DNA of 64,000 nucleotides. Origin: Roseicyclus salinarum. GTDB taxonomy: Bacteria; Pseudomonadota; Alphaproteobacteria; Rhodobacterales; Rhodobacteraceae. The translations under genes were made by a program, and so were the position numbers. The stretch is taken from contig NZ_JARRSA010000005.1 of NCBI RefSeq assembly GCF_029624655.1, forward strand, positions 62,001-126,000, in the 5' to 3' direction. Shown piece after piece: positions 44,346-53,132 of this stretch; within the stretch, counting starts at the first letter, position 1, and the number at the start of each line of letters is the position of its first letter. The notes beneath the pieces were generated by a model, which had not been told where the DNA came from, searched no databases, and saw only the letters and a program-made list of their open reading frames with translations.

Positions 44346-45059
44346 TCAGGCCCCCGCCGCTTCCGCGTCCGCCTGACGCTCGTCTTGACGTTCGAGCCAT
44401 GCGGCAAGGCGGGAATGGGCCGAGACGCTCCGGCTTTCGATGCGCACCTCGCGGATCGCCGTGTCGTCGCGAAGGTTCGCGGCGTGCAGCATCCGTTCGG
44501 TCAGCTCGTCGTCGAACAGCGTCTCGTGCAGGATCGCCCGCTCCGCCGCGTCGAGGTCGAGGACATGCGGCTCGGGCGTCGCGCTCTGAACGGAGACCAG
44601 CGTCAGGGGCGCCACGCGGGCCAGTTCGGACTGCTCCAGCACCAGCGTGATCTCGCCCTCCGACATCTCGCGGCGCGCCGCGATCCGGCGCAGGGCCCCG
44701 CGGGCCCGGAAGGCGAAGGCGTCCACGCGCCGCGCGGCCTCGTCCTCCGAGACCAGCCGCTCCCGGCCCGCCTTCGACAGCCGCAGCACCTTCAGCTCGA
44801 TCACCGCGATGACGACCAGCATCGCAAGCGGCGCCTGCGTCACCGGAAGCGCGAGGTCATAGGACATGAAGGGAATGATCATGAACGGGATCAGAGCCGC
44901 CATGTATCGCACGAACTGCATCTCCACGACGAAGCGCGCCCAAAGGCCGATCCCGGCCCCGCGGGGCACCAGTTGGACGCGGCCGAGAAACTTCTTCGGA
45001 AGGGACCGTGTCTCGAGGACACCGGCATTGGCGATCGTATCGGGCGCGACGACCAGCAT
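44346..45059 (-). CDS. membrane protein in the MoxR-VWA operon
   Basis: 237 residues. Two hydrophobic helices around 45-95 (FVRYMAALIPFMIIPFMSYDLAL and PLAMLVVIAVIELKVL, read in part) are followed by a 140-residue cytosolic, charged, probably helical tail. No family is recognised. As first gene of the operon it may be the membrane anchor or client of the MoxR-VWA pair. The ATG at 45059 follows GGAG by five bases; the longer frame to 45116 lacks a ribosome site. Confidence 0.72.
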   Translation of the reverse strand: MLVVAPDTIANAGVLETRSLPKKFLGRVQLVPRGAGIGLWARFVVEMQFVRYMAALIPFMIIPFMSYDLALPVTQAPLAMLVVIAVIELKVLRLSKAGRERLVSEDEAARRVDAFAFRARGALRRIAARREMSEGEITLVLEQSELARVAPLTLVSVQSATPEPHVLDLDAAERAILHETLFDDELTERMLHAANLRDDTAIREVRIESRSVSAHSRLAAWLERQDERQADAEAAGA

Positions 45060-45185
45060 GGCCTCTCCGGAAATTGAGCGTGGCGCACAGCCTAGCGCAA
45101 AGCGCGGCGAGGCCAAGCGCCCCGGGTGGAACGGCCGCGGCGGATCGGGTAGACATCAAACGACCGAACAAAGCCCGGAGATCCC

Positions 45186-46565
45186 ATGGACGCCCTCGCC
45201 CACCCCCTGACCTGCTTCAAGGCCTACGACATCCGCGGGCGTCTCGGCGACGAGTTGAACGCCGACATCGCCTACCGCGTCGGCCGCGCCTTCGCCGAGG
45301 TGATGAAGGCCCGCCGCGTCGTCATCGGCCGCGACGTGCGGCCCTCCTCCGAGGACCTGGCCGGCGCCGTCGCGCGGGGGCTGATGGATGCGGGGGCCGA
45401 GGTTCTGGACCTCGGGCTATCGGGCACCGAGGAGACCTACTTCGCCGTGACGCATCTGGGTGCGGACGGCGGCATCTGCGTGACCGCCTCGCACAACCCG
45501 ATGGACTACAACGGCATGAAGATGGTCCAGGCGGGCTCGGCCCCCATCGGCAACGAAAGCGGCATGGCCGCGATCAAGGCGCTGGCCGAAAGCGGCGCCT
45601 TCGCCGCGGACGCCCCCGGCGGCAAGCTGACCGACGCCTCGGGGACGCGGCCCGCCTATGTCGCCAAGCTGATGGACTTCGTCGACGTCTCGGCGCTGAA
45701 GCCCATGACGGTGCTGGTGAACGCGGGCAACGGGGCGGCCGGCCCGACCTTCGACGCCATCGCCGAGGCGCTGGAGAAGGCCGGAGCCCCGCTGACCTTC
45801 ATCCGCGTCGATCACGAGCCCGACGGCAGCTTCCCCAACGGCATCCCGAACCCGCTTCTCGACGAGAACCAGCCCAAGACCGCCGGCCCCGTGGTCGAGC
45901 ATGGCGCCGATGTCGGCGTCGCATGGGACGGCGATTTCGACCGCTGCTTCTTCTTCGACCACGAGGGCGGCTTCGTGCCCGGAGAATATGTCGTGGGCCT
46001 TCTGGCCGAAGCCTTCCTCGCCAAGGAACCGGGCGAGAAGATCGTGCACGACCCCCGCATCATCTGGTCGACCCGCGAGGTCGTGGCCGCGATGGGCGGC
46101 GAGGCGATCCAGTCGAAATGCGGCCACAGCCACATCAAGCAGGTCATGCGCGACACCGGCGCCGTCTATGGCGGCGAGATGTCGGCGCATCACTATTTCC
46201 GGGACTTCATGGCCTGCGATTCGGGCATGATCCCGTGGCTGCTCATGGTCGAGCTGATCTGCCGCCGCGGCGAGAGCCTCAAGGACATCCTCGCCGAGCG
46301 GCGCGCGAACTACCCCTCCTCGGGCGAAGTGAATTTCCGCGTCGGCGACCAGAAGGCCGTGATCGACCGGATCGAGGCGGAATACGCCCCCAGGGCGCAA
46401 GGCCGCGACGAGACCGACGGGCTGTCCCTCGACTTCGGGGACTGGCGCTTCAACCTGCGCGCCTCCAACACCGAGCCGCTGCTGCGCCTGAACATCGAGG
46501 CGCGCGGCAAGCCCGACCTTGTGCGCGAGAAACTCGCCGAGATGCGGGCCCTGATCGAGGCCTGA
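45186..46565 (+). CDS. manB: phosphomannomutase/phosphoglucomutase
   Basis: A 459-residue alpha-D-phosphohexomutase that interconverts mannose-6-P/mannose-1-P or glucose-6-P/glucose-1-P for polysaccharide precursors. Phosphoserine 102 lies in CVTASHNPMDYNGMKM, the Mg site in DGDFDRCFFFD, the sugar-specificity loop in GGEMSAHHYFRDFM, and the phosphate-binding domain 4 in LRASNTEPLLRLNIEA. The sequence type is closest to ManB/AlgC; which sugar it prefers cannot be told. It stands alone after a 120-bp promoter region. Confidence 0.93.
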   Translation: MDALAHPLTCFKAYDIRGRLGDELNADIAYRVGRAFAEVMKARRVVIGRDVRPSSEDLAGAVARGLMDAGAEVLDLGLSGTEETYFAVTHLGADGGICVTASHNPMDYNGMKMVQAGSAPIGNESGMAAIKALAESGAFAADAPGGKLTDASGTRPAYVAKLMDFVDVSALKPMTVLVNAGNGAAGPTFDAIAEALEKAGAPLTFIRVDHEPDGSFPNGIPNPLLDENQPKTAGPVVEHGADVGVAWDGDFDRCFFFDHEGGFVPGEYVVGLLAEAFLAKEPGEKIVHDPRIIWSTREVVAAMGGEAIQSKCGHSHIKQVMRDTGAVYGGEMSAHHYFRDFMACDSGMIPWLLMVELICRRGESLKDILAERRANYPSSGEVNFRVGDQKAVIDRIEAEYAPRAQGRDETDGLSLDFGDWRFNLRASNTEPLLRLNIEARGKPDLVREKLAEMRALIEA

Positions 46566-46613
46566 GGCAGGCCACTGGACACCGCCACGGGGCTGGCCCA
46601 TGGTCGGCCCCGC

Positions 46614-48029
46614 ATGGTCTGGGATCTTGTCATAAGGGGCGGCCGCGTCGTCACGCCGGACACGGTGACGACGACCGACATCGCCGTGTCCGAAGGCCGG
46701 ATCGCGGCGGTCGGGCGGGGCCTCGAGGCTGCAAGGACGATCGACGCGGACGGCCTGATCGTCACGCCCGGCGGCGTCGATCCGCACTGCCACATCGAAC
46801 AGATGTCGGGCATGGGCCTGATGAACGCCGACACCTTCGAGACGGCGACGCGATCGGCCGCGATGGGCGGCACCACCAGCCTGATCTCCTTCGCCGCGCA
46901 ATCCAAGGGCCAGCGTCTGTCGGAGGCCGCGGCCGACTATGCCGCGCGGGCCGCGCGCGGCGCGGCGGTCGATCACGCCTTCCACCTGATCCTCGCCGAC
47001 CCCGGTGCGCCGGACTTCGAGGCGGATCTCGAAACGCTGATCGCGGCGGGCCACCGCTCGCTCAAGGTCTTCACGACCTACAACATCGGCCTCGACGACG
47101 CGGGGATCCTCCGCGCTCTCAAGATCGCCGGGCGCGCCGGCGCGCTCACCTGCATCCACGCCGAGAACGACGCGATCATCGCCGAGGCCCGCGCGCGCCT
47201 GCTGGCGGAGGGCCGCACCCGCCCCCTCGACCACGCGGCCTCGCGCCCGCGCGCCGCCGAGATCGAGGCCGTCGCCCGCATGTGCAGGCTCGCCGAAGCA
47301 GTCCGCGCGCCCGTGATGATCTTCCACGTCTCGACCGCCGAGGCCGCCGCCGAGATCCGCGCCGCCCGCGCCCGCGGCGCGCCGGTCTGGGCCGAGACCT
47401 GCCCCCATTACCTGTTCCAGACCGAGGAGGTCCTCGACCGTCCCGGCCTCGAGGGCGCCAAGTGGATGTGTTCGCCGCCGCAGCGCCTGGTGGCCGACCA
47501 GGAGGCCCTGTGGCAGGCTCTCGCGCTCGGCGATCTGCAGGTTGTGTCCTCCGATCACGCGCCCTACCGCCATGACGGGACGGGCAAGCTGTCGGCCGGA
47601 CCCGACGCCGCCTTTCCCGCCATCGCCAACGGAATGCCTGGCCTCGAGGTCCGCCTTCCGCTGATGTTCGACGCCATGGTCAGCCGGGGCCGCCTCGGCC
47701 TCTCGCGCTTCGCGGAACTCACCTCTGCCGCGCCCGCCCGCCTCTACGGCCTCGCCACGAAGGGGCGCATCGCGCCGGGAATGGACGCCGACCTCGTCCT
47801 GTGGGACCCCGCGCGCGAGCACACCTACGGCGAGGACGACCTGCACGACAACGTGGGCTACAACCCCTGGGCCGGAACCACGGTCCGCGGCTGGCCGCAG
47901 CGGGTGATCCTGCGCGGTGAAACCGTCGTCGAGGAAGGATCCTACCTCGGCACGCCCGGAACCGGCCGCTGGCTTCCCCGCGCCAGCGTCGGCACCATCC
48001 CCGCAGACCTCACCGGGAGACCCCAATGA
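46614..48029 (+). CDS. hydantoinase/dihydropyrimidinase-like amidohydrolase
   Basis: 471 residues of a binuclear amidohydrolase. Metal ligands: His58 and His60 in DPHCHIE, carboxylated Lys151 in SLKVFTTYNIG, His in CIHAEND, His in IFHVSTAEA, and Asp in SSDHAPYRHDG. That set fits cyclic-amidases (hydantoinase, dihydropyrimidinase, allantoinase). The hydantoin-racemase-like gene downstream favours a hydantoin or similar ring. Its stop overlaps the next gene by 4 bp; four genes form an apparent operon. Confidence 0.87.
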   Translation: MVWDLVIRGGRVVTPDTVTTTDIAVSEGRIAAVGRGLEAARTIDADGLIVTPGGVDPHCHIEQMSGMGLMNADTFETATRSAAMGGTTSLISFAAQSKGQRLSEAAADYAARAARGAAVDHAFHLILADPGAPDFEADLETLIAAGHRSLKVFTTYNIGLDDAGILRALKIAGRAGALTCIHAENDAIIAEARARLLAEGRTRPLDHAASRPRAAEIEAVARMCRLAEAVRAPVMIFHVSTAEAAAEIRAARARGAPVWAETCPHYLFQTEEVLDRPGLEGAKWMCSPPQRLVADQEALWQALALGDLQVVSSDHAPYRHDGTGKLSAGPDAAFPAIANGMPGLEVRLPLMFDAMVSRGRLGLSRFAELTSAAPARLYGLATKGRIAPGMDADLVLWDPAREHTYGEDDLHDNVGYNPWAGTTVRGWPQRVILRGETVVEEGSYLGTPGTGRWLPRASVGTIPADLTGRPQ

Positions 48030-48409
48030 CCCGTCCGGACGGCCCCAACGAGCTTGCCATCACCTTTCTCTACTACCGCGACCTGCCCGCCGCCGAGGCC
48101 TTCTACCGCGACGTCATGGGCTTCCCCCTCGCCATCGACCAGGGCGGCCTCGCCAAGATCATGAAGATCCGCGAAGGCGCTTACGTGGGTCTCGTGGACG
48201 AGGCGCATGGAATGCACAAATGGGCCGAGACGCGGCCCGTACAGCTCTGCATCCGCGTTCCGGACGTCGATGCATGGTATGCCTACGCGAGGGAACAGGG
48301 CCTCGCGAACCTCTCGCGGCTCTTCGTCAACGACACGATCGGCATCCGCGCCTTCGTCTTCGAGGACCCCGAGGGCTACCAGCTCGAGATCCAGCAGGCG
48401 ACGCGCTGA
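48026..48409 (+). CDS. VOC (glyoxalase/bleomycin-resistance) family protein
   Basis: 127 residues with the two babab halves of a vicinal oxygen chelate fold: ITFLYYRDLPAAEAFYRDVMGFPLAIDQGG, then VQLCIRVPDVDAWYAYAREQG and AFVFEDPEGYQLEIQQ with the metal-binding Glu. The family includes lyases, isomerases and dioxygenases, so the reaction is open. An ATGA overlap with the amidohydrolase and position before the racemase suggest a step in the same pathway, perhaps an epimerase or lactamase. Confidence 0.85.
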   Translation: MTRPDGPNELAITFLYYRDLPAAEAFYRDVMGFPLAIDQGGLAKIMKIREGAYVGLVDEAHGMHKWAETRPVQLCIRVPDVDAWYAYAREQGLANLSRLFVNDTIGIRAFVFEDPEGYQLEIQQATR

Positions 48410-48412
48410 TCC

Positions 48413-49096
48413 ATGGGCACCCTCTACGTCATCAATCCCAATTCGTCGCGGACGGTCACCGAGGGGATCGATGCGGCCATCGCCCCGCTGCGCGCACTCG
48501 GCACCGAAATCGAGTGCCTGACGCTCGCCGAAGGCCCGCCCGGCATCGAAAGCCAGGCCCAGGCCGACGCGGTGGTGCCGCCCCTCCTCGCGCTGGCCGA
48601 ACGGCTCGAGCCCGCGGCGGCGGGCTTCGTCATCGCGTGTTTCGGCGATCCCGGCCTTCATGCCCTGCGCGACCGCACGGCGAAGCCCACGCTCGGCATA
48701 CAGGAGTGTTCCGTCGTGACCGCCCTGACCCTCGGCCAGCGCTTCGGCGTCATCTCCATCCTGTCGGCCTCGATCCCGCGCCACATGCGCGCCTTCGGCG
48801 CGATGGGCGTGATGGACAGGCTCGCGGGTGACCGCGCCCTCGGCCTCGGCGTGGCCGAACTGGCCGACGCCACAACCACACGGTCGCGCATGGAAGCGGT
48901 CGGCGCGGATCTTCGCGACCGCGACGGCGCCGACGTGCTCGTGATGGGCTGCGCCGGGATGGCGCGCTATCGCGATCCGCTCGAGGCCGCCCTCGGCATT
49001 CCCGTGGTCGAACCCTGCCAGGCCGCCGTCGCCATGGCGCTCGGCCGCATCCCCCTCGGCCAGACCCACAGACCCGGAGACAGACATGCTCGATGA
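48413..49096 (+). CDS. Asp/Glu/hydantoin racemase family protein
   Basis: 227 residues. The two catalytic cysteines of cofactor-independent racemases are present: Cys76 in VIACFGDPGLHAL and Cys180 in LVMGCAGMA. The N-terminus LYVINPNSSRTVT is typical of hydantoin racemases. It likely racemises the 5-substituted hydantoin (or related acid) cleaved by the amidohydrolase two genes upstream. It starts 4 bp after the VOC gene and overlaps the next gene by 11 bp. Confidence 0.88.
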   Translation: MGTLYVINPNSSRTVTEGIDAAIAPLRALGTEIECLTLAEGPPGIESQAQADAVVPPLLALAERLEPAAAGFVIACFGDPGLHALRDRTAKPTLGIQECSVVTALTLGQRFGVISILSASIPRHMRAFGAMGVMDRLAGDRALGLGVAELADATTTRSRMEAVGADLRDRDGADVLVMGCAGMARYRDPLEAALGIPVVEPCQAAVAMALGRIPLGQTHRPGDRHAR

Positions 49097-50000
49097 AACC
49101 GCCAGCGGCGTCTTCACCATCGCCGTGACCCCCTTCCTGCCCGACGGCGCGCTCGACGTCGAAAGCATCGACACCATGGTCGACTTCTACGAGGCGAAAG
49201 GGGCGACGGGCCTTACCATCCTCGGCATGATGGGCGAGGCAGGCAAGCTGTCGGCGGAGGAGTCCGTGACCGTGGTCGAACGGGTGATCGCGCGCGCCTC
49301 GGTGCCGGTGATCGTCGGCGTCTCCGCCCCCGGCCTCGCCGCTATCCGGGCGCTTGCTTTCACGGCGATGGACAACGGCGCGGCTGGCGTCATGGTCGCG
49401 CCGCCCGGAAGCCTGCGCACCGACGACCAGATCACCGGCTATTTCGCGAACGTGGCCGAGACCCTCGGCCAGATCCCCTGGGTGCTGCAGGACTTTCCCC
49501 TCGTCACCGGCGTTCAGATGTCGCCCGGCGTCTGCCTCAGGATCTTCAAGGACCACGACACCTGCGTGATGCTCAAGCACGAGGACTGGCCGGGCCTCGA
49601 GAAGATCTCGGCCCTGCGCCGCGCCGAACGATCCGGCGCGCGGCGCGTCTCGATCCTGTGCGGCAACGGCGGCCAGTTCCTGCTCGAGGAGATGAAGCGC
49701 GGCGCCGACGGCGCGATGACGGGTTTCGCCTTCCCCGAGATGATGGCGGACGTCGTCCGCCTCATGAACGCTGGCGACGAGACGCGCGCCCGCGATCTCT
49801 TCGACGCCTACCTGCCGCTCGTGCGCTACGAGGCGCAGCCGGGCCTCGGCCTCGCCATCCGCAAGCACACCCTCGCGAAGCGCGGCGCCATCGCCCACCC
49901 CACGGTGCGCAAGCCCGGCCCCTCCCTCGGCGCCGAGACGATCGCCGAGGTCGAAACCCTGGTTGCACGCCAGGAGGCGAAGCTGGCCGCGCTCGCCTGA
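49086..50000 (+). CDS. DapA-family (dihydrodipicolinate synthase-like) aldolase
   Basis: A 304-residue class I aldolase of the NAL/DapA family. Schiff-base Lys164 lies in CVMLKHEDWPG, and GMMGEAGKLSAEE replaces the usual GTTGE substrate loop. The catalytic Tyr region reads LQDFP rather than Y-N-x-P, which argues against true DapA and for a different 2-oxo acid substrate or hydrolase/dehydratase activity. It is last in the amidohydrolase-VOC-racemase-aldolase operon, with an 11-bp overlap. Confidence 0.87.
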   Translation: MLDETASGVFTIAVTPFLPDGALDVESIDTMVDFYEAKGATGLTILGMMGEAGKLSAEESVTVVERVIARASVPVIVGVSAPGLAAIRALAFTAMDNGAAGVMVAPPGSLRTDDQITGYFANVAETLGQIPWVLQDFPLVTGVQMSPGVCLRIFKDHDTCVMLKHEDWPGLEKISALRRAERSGARRVSILCGNGGQFLLEEMKRGADGAMTGFAFPEMMADVVRLMNAGDETRARDLFDAYLPLVRYEAQPGLGLAIRKHTLAKRGAIAHPTVRKPGPSLGAETIAEVETLVARQEAKLAALA

Positions 50001-50003
50001 GGG

Positions 50004-50053
50004 CCTCCTTCATCCTTGCGGAAAACTCCGGGGGTCGAGGGGGCAGAGCCCCC
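50004..50053. repeat. Rhodobacter-type intergenic repeat, copy 2, with G+C hairpin
   Basis: CCTCCTTCATCCTTGCGG continues to AAAACTCCGG. It is, on the opposite strand, nearly the same as the second half of the element at 18496-18528. GGGGGC-AGA-GCCCCC follows at 50038-50053 and may terminate both convergent units. Confidence 0.6.
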
Positions 50054-50110
50054 CGAGGCGCGGCCGAGCGGGTCCCGGCGCAGCCGGGGGCCCGAGGCCG
50101 CGCCTGCCCC

Positions 50111-51349
50111 TCACGACGCCATGCGCCGCTCGGGCGGCATGGCCCGGCGCACGATGCCGGCGTCGAACAGCGATGCGATCTCGCCGTCGGTAAGCCGCGC
50201 CACGTCCCCGAGGATCGCCTCGGTATGCTCCCCCAGAAGCGGCGCGCGCACGGCCGCCTCGCGCGGGTCGCCCGAAAAGACCATCGGAGCGCCGGGCACC
50301 CGGTAGGTCCCGATCCCCGGCTGCTCCACGCGCGAGAACATCGGGTTGGCCGGCGACAGGTCCGGGTCCTCGGCGACGGCGCGTCCGAAATCGCGGAACA
50401 TCGACCACGTGACGCCCGCCGCGTCGAGCGCGCGCCCGAAGGCGTTCACCCGGCGCGCCGCGAACCAGGGCCGCAGCACCTCGGTGATCGCCGCGCGGTG
50501 GCGCCAGCGCGCGCCCTCGTCCGACAGGCTTTCGCCCACCCGCCCCTCCAGCGCGGCCATGGCCTCGCTCGTGCCGGTGACCTCGACCAGGCCGCGCCAC
50601 TGCCGGTCCGTCAGCCCGATCACCATCACCCGCTCGCCGTCAGCGCAGACGAAGTCCTGCCCGTAGGCGCCATAAAGCGCGTTTCCCGACTTCTCGCGGA
50701 CCGTCCCGTTCACCTCGACCTCGCCGATGATGCCGAGGTGCCCAAGCATCGCCGCCGCCACGTCCTTCAGGGCGATCTCCACGGCCGAGCCCCGCCCGTG
50801 GCGCAGGCGCTTGCGTTCGGCCGCCAGCAGCGCCGTGACCACGAGGTTTCCCGCGATGCAGTCCCACGCGGGCAGAACATGGGCGACCGGATCCGCCGAG
50901 CCCGCGGGCCCCGTCGCGTCCGGAAAACCCAGCGCGGGGTTCACGGTGTAGTCCACCGCCGGCCGGCCATGCCGGTCGCCCGACAGGGTGACCGTGCACA
51001 GGTCCGGGCGGCGGGCGGAAAGCGTCTCGTGATCCATCCATCCGCGCACGCGCAGGTTGGTGATGAACAGCCCCGCATCCTCGCCCGGCGCGGTGATGAT
51101 CTCCGAAATGATCTCGCGGCCGCGCGGATGTCTCATGTCGATGGCGATCGACCGCTTGCCCTTGTTCAGGCCCGCCCAGAAAAGGCTCCGACCGTCCTTC
51201 GTGACCGGCCAGCGCCCGGCGTCGAGACCGCCCTCGAGCCGGTCGAAGCGGATCACGTCGGCCCCCATCTGCGCCAGCGTCATGCCCGCCAGCGGGACCG
51301 CCACGAAGGCCGAACCCTCCACGACCCTCATGCCCGAGAGAATGCCCAT
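50111..51349 (-). CDS. CaiB/BaiF family III CoA-transferase
   Basis: 412 residues with the interlocked family III fold: N-terminal RVVEGSAFVAVPLAGMTLAQMGADVIRFD, NKGKRSIAIDMRHPRG, and a central AWDCIAGN segment near residue 175, where the catalytic Asp sits. Last gene of the sgaA operon, joined to the MaoC gene by a one-base TGATG overlap. Family III enzymes include mesaconyl-CoA C1-C4 transferase and itaconate/mesaconate CoA-transferases, which fits the hydratase next door. The substrate is inferred from context. Confidence 0.87.
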   Translation of the reverse strand: MGILSGMRVVEGSAFVAVPLAGMTLAQMGADVIRFDRLEGGLDAGRWPVTKDGRSLFWAGLNKGKRSIAIDMRHPRGREIISEIITAPGEDAGLFITNLRVRGWMDHETLSARRPDLCTVTLSGDRHGRPAVDYTVNPALGFPDATGPAGSADPVAHVLPAWDCIAGNLVVTALLAAERKRLRHGRGSAVEIALKDVAAAMLGHLGIIGEVEVNGTVREKSGNALYGAYGQDFVCADGERVMVIGLTDRQWRGLVEVTGTSEAMAALEGRVGESLSDEGARWRHRAAITEVLRPWFAARRVNAFGRALDAAGVTWSMFRDFGRAVAEDPDLSPANPMFSRVEQPGIGTYRVPGAPMVFSGDPREAAVRAPLLGEHTEAILGDVARLTDGEIASLFDAGIVRRAMPPERRMAS

Positions 51350-52227
51350 CAGGCCCACTCCGCCGTTGCCGTCATCCCCAGGTAGCCCTCCGGCGCGGCG
51401 GTGCCGAGGTCCATCGAAAGCCCGTCCGCCGCGCGGCGTCCCTGCAGGCGCAGGCCATGGTCGTGGAACATCGGATGCACGCCGCGGAAGCGGAAGCGCC
51501 GGGGCGGCGCGCCCGCGTGGCGCGTCGCGGCCTCCATCAGCATGATCGCCTGCATCGGCCCGTGCGTGACGAGGGCGGGGTATTTCTCGACACCCTGCGT
51601 GTAGGGCAGGTCGTAGTGGATGCGGTGCGCGTTGTAGGTCGCGGCCGAGAACCGGAAAAGCCGCGCCTCGTTGATCGCAACCGCCTCTTCGAAATCGGGT
51701 GCTGGCAGGTCGGGCATGCGTGCGGGGGCCGTGTAGCGGTCGGGGATGTGCAGGTAGACGATGTCCTGTTCCTCCTCGACGAAGGCGCCGGTCTCGCCCT
51801 CGATCCGATGCGCGACGGTCACGAAGACCATCTCGCCCGCGCCCCCAGTCTTCGGCGTCACCGCCCGGATCTCGGAGGTCCGCCGCAAGCCCTCGCCGAT
51901 GCGCAGCCGGCCCTCGAACGACACCCGGCCCGCCGCCCACATCCGCCGCCCGAACCCGAGCGGCGGCAGGAAGCGGCCAAGCCTCGGGTGCCCGTCCTCG
52001 CCAAGCTCCGACAGGGGCACGAATTCGGGGAACGCGGCCCAGTGCCAGAGCTGCGGAAGACACGCGCCCGCGCCCGTATCGCGCTCGGCCGCGAGAGGGT
52101 GCGAGACGGCGGCGCCCAGCATTCCCGCAAGCTGCGGGGTCAGGCAGCCCGTGGCCACCTCGGTGCGGCCGATCCAGTCGGCGGCACGCGTCGTGTCGAT
52201 CATTCTGAAATGCTCCGCCCGGCTCAT
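51349..52227 (-). CDS. MaoC/HTD2-type hydratase (mesaconyl-C4-CoA hydratase-like)
   Basis: 292 residues with two hotdog units: an N-terminal FAS1-like dehydratase half (15-150) and a C-terminal half with the hydratase motif FSAATYNAHRIHYDLPYTQ near residue 200 and YPALVTHGPMQAIMLME. This form is shared by mitochondrial HTD2 and by mesaconyl-C4-CoA hydratase of the 3-hydroxypropionate bicycle. Between malate-CoA ligase and a CaiB transferase, hydration of mesaconyl-C4-CoA to citramalyl-CoA is a fair guess. Its ATG overlaps mtkB by 4 bp. Confidence 0.85.
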   Translation of the reverse strand: MSRAEHFRMIDTTRAADWIGRTEVATGCLTPQLAGMLGAAVSHPLAAERDTGAGACLPQLWHWAAFPEFVPLSELGEDGHPRLGRFLPPLGFGRRMWAAGRVSFEGRLRIGEGLRRTSEIRAVTPKTGGAGEMVFVTVAHRIEGETGAFVEEEQDIVYLHIPDRYTAPARMPDLPAPDFEEAVAINEARLFRFSAATYNAHRIHYDLPYTQGVEKYPALVTHGPMQAIMLMEAATRHAGAPPRRFRFRGVHPMFHDHGLRLQGRRAADGLSMDLGTAAPEGYLGMTATAEWA

Positions 52228-53120
52228 GCCGCTTGCCTCGTGGCGAGGATCCGCGCCACCGTATCGCCCATCGATGACGGGTTCGGCGTAACCGCGATTC
52301 CCGCCTCCTGCAGGATCGCGACCTTTTCCTGCGCGCTTTCTCCGAAGGCCGAGATGATGGCCCCCGCGTGCCCCATCCTGCGCCCCTTCGGTGCGGACAG
52401 GCCGGCGACGTAGGCGGCCACGGGCTTGGTCATGCGGTCGCGCACATGGGCCGCGGCCTCGGCCTCCTGCGGGCCGCCGATCTCGCCGATCATGATGACG
52501 GCGTCGGTGTCGGGGTCGTTTTCGAACAGCTCGAGGATGTCGCGGAAGGACGAGCCGTTGATCGGGTCGCCGCCGATGCCCACCGACGAGGAAACGCCGA
52601 TCCCCAGCGCCTGCATCTGCGACGCCGCCTCGTAGCCCAGCGTGCCCGAACGGCTTACGATTCCGACGCGGCCCGGCGTGTAGATGTGCGGCGGCATGAT
52701 CCCCATGAAACCCCTTCCGGGGCTGATGATGCCCGCGCAGTTCGGTCCGATCAGGCGCATCTTCCGTTGTTTCGGGTAGCGGCGCAGGAAGCGTTTGACC
52801 TTCATCATGTCCTGCGCGGGCAGGCCGTCGGTCACGCACACGGCCAGCCTGATGCCCGCCTCGGCGGCTTCCATCATCGCGTCGGCGGCCATCGGCGGCG
52901 GCACGAACAGAAGCGAGGCGTCCGCGCCCGTGGCCTCCACCGCTTCGCGCACCGTGTCGAAGACCGGGCGCCCAAGGACGAAGCTTCCGCCGCGCCCCGG
53001 CGTGACGCCGCCCACGACGCGGGTGCCCGCCTCGATCATCTCCTGCGCGTGGAAGCGTCCGATGCGGCCGGTCATGCCCTGGACGATGACGCGGGTCTCT
53101 TCGGTGATCAGGATGGCCAT
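52224..53120 (-). CDS. mtkB: malate-CoA ligase, alpha subunit
   Basis: 298 residues of a succinyl-CoA synthetase-type alpha subunit. The CoA-binding Rossmann start is VIVQGMTGRIGRFHAQEM, and phosphohistidine 251 lies in GHAGAII. CAGIISPGRGFMGIMP matches serine-cycle malate thiokinase more than SucD. With MtkA it makes malyl-CoA from malate and ATP. Placement between mtkA and mcl-type genes supports malate, though succinate activity is possible. It starts 12 bp after mtkA. Confidence 0.9.
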   Translation of the reverse strand: MAILITEETRVIVQGMTGRIGRFHAQEMIEAGTRVVGGVTPGRGGSFVLGRPVFDTVREAVEATGADASLLFVPPPMAADAMMEAAEAGIRLAVCVTDGLPAQDMMKVKRFLRRYPKQRKMRLIGPNCAGIISPGRGFMGIMPPHIYTPGRVGIVSRSGTLGYEAASQMQALGIGVSSSVGIGGDPINGSSFRDILELFENDPDTDAVIMIGEIGGPQEAEAAAHVRDRMTKPVAAYVAGLSAPKGRRMGHAGAIISAFGESAQEKVAILQEAGIAVTPNPSSMGDTVARILATRQAA

Positions 53121-53132
53121 GGAACGGGCTCC

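Noticed and set aside
45417-48026. 869-residue minus-strand frame spanning manB and the amidohydrolase
   Set aside because: Shadow of two well-supported plus-strand genes; no recognisable domain and no start signal.
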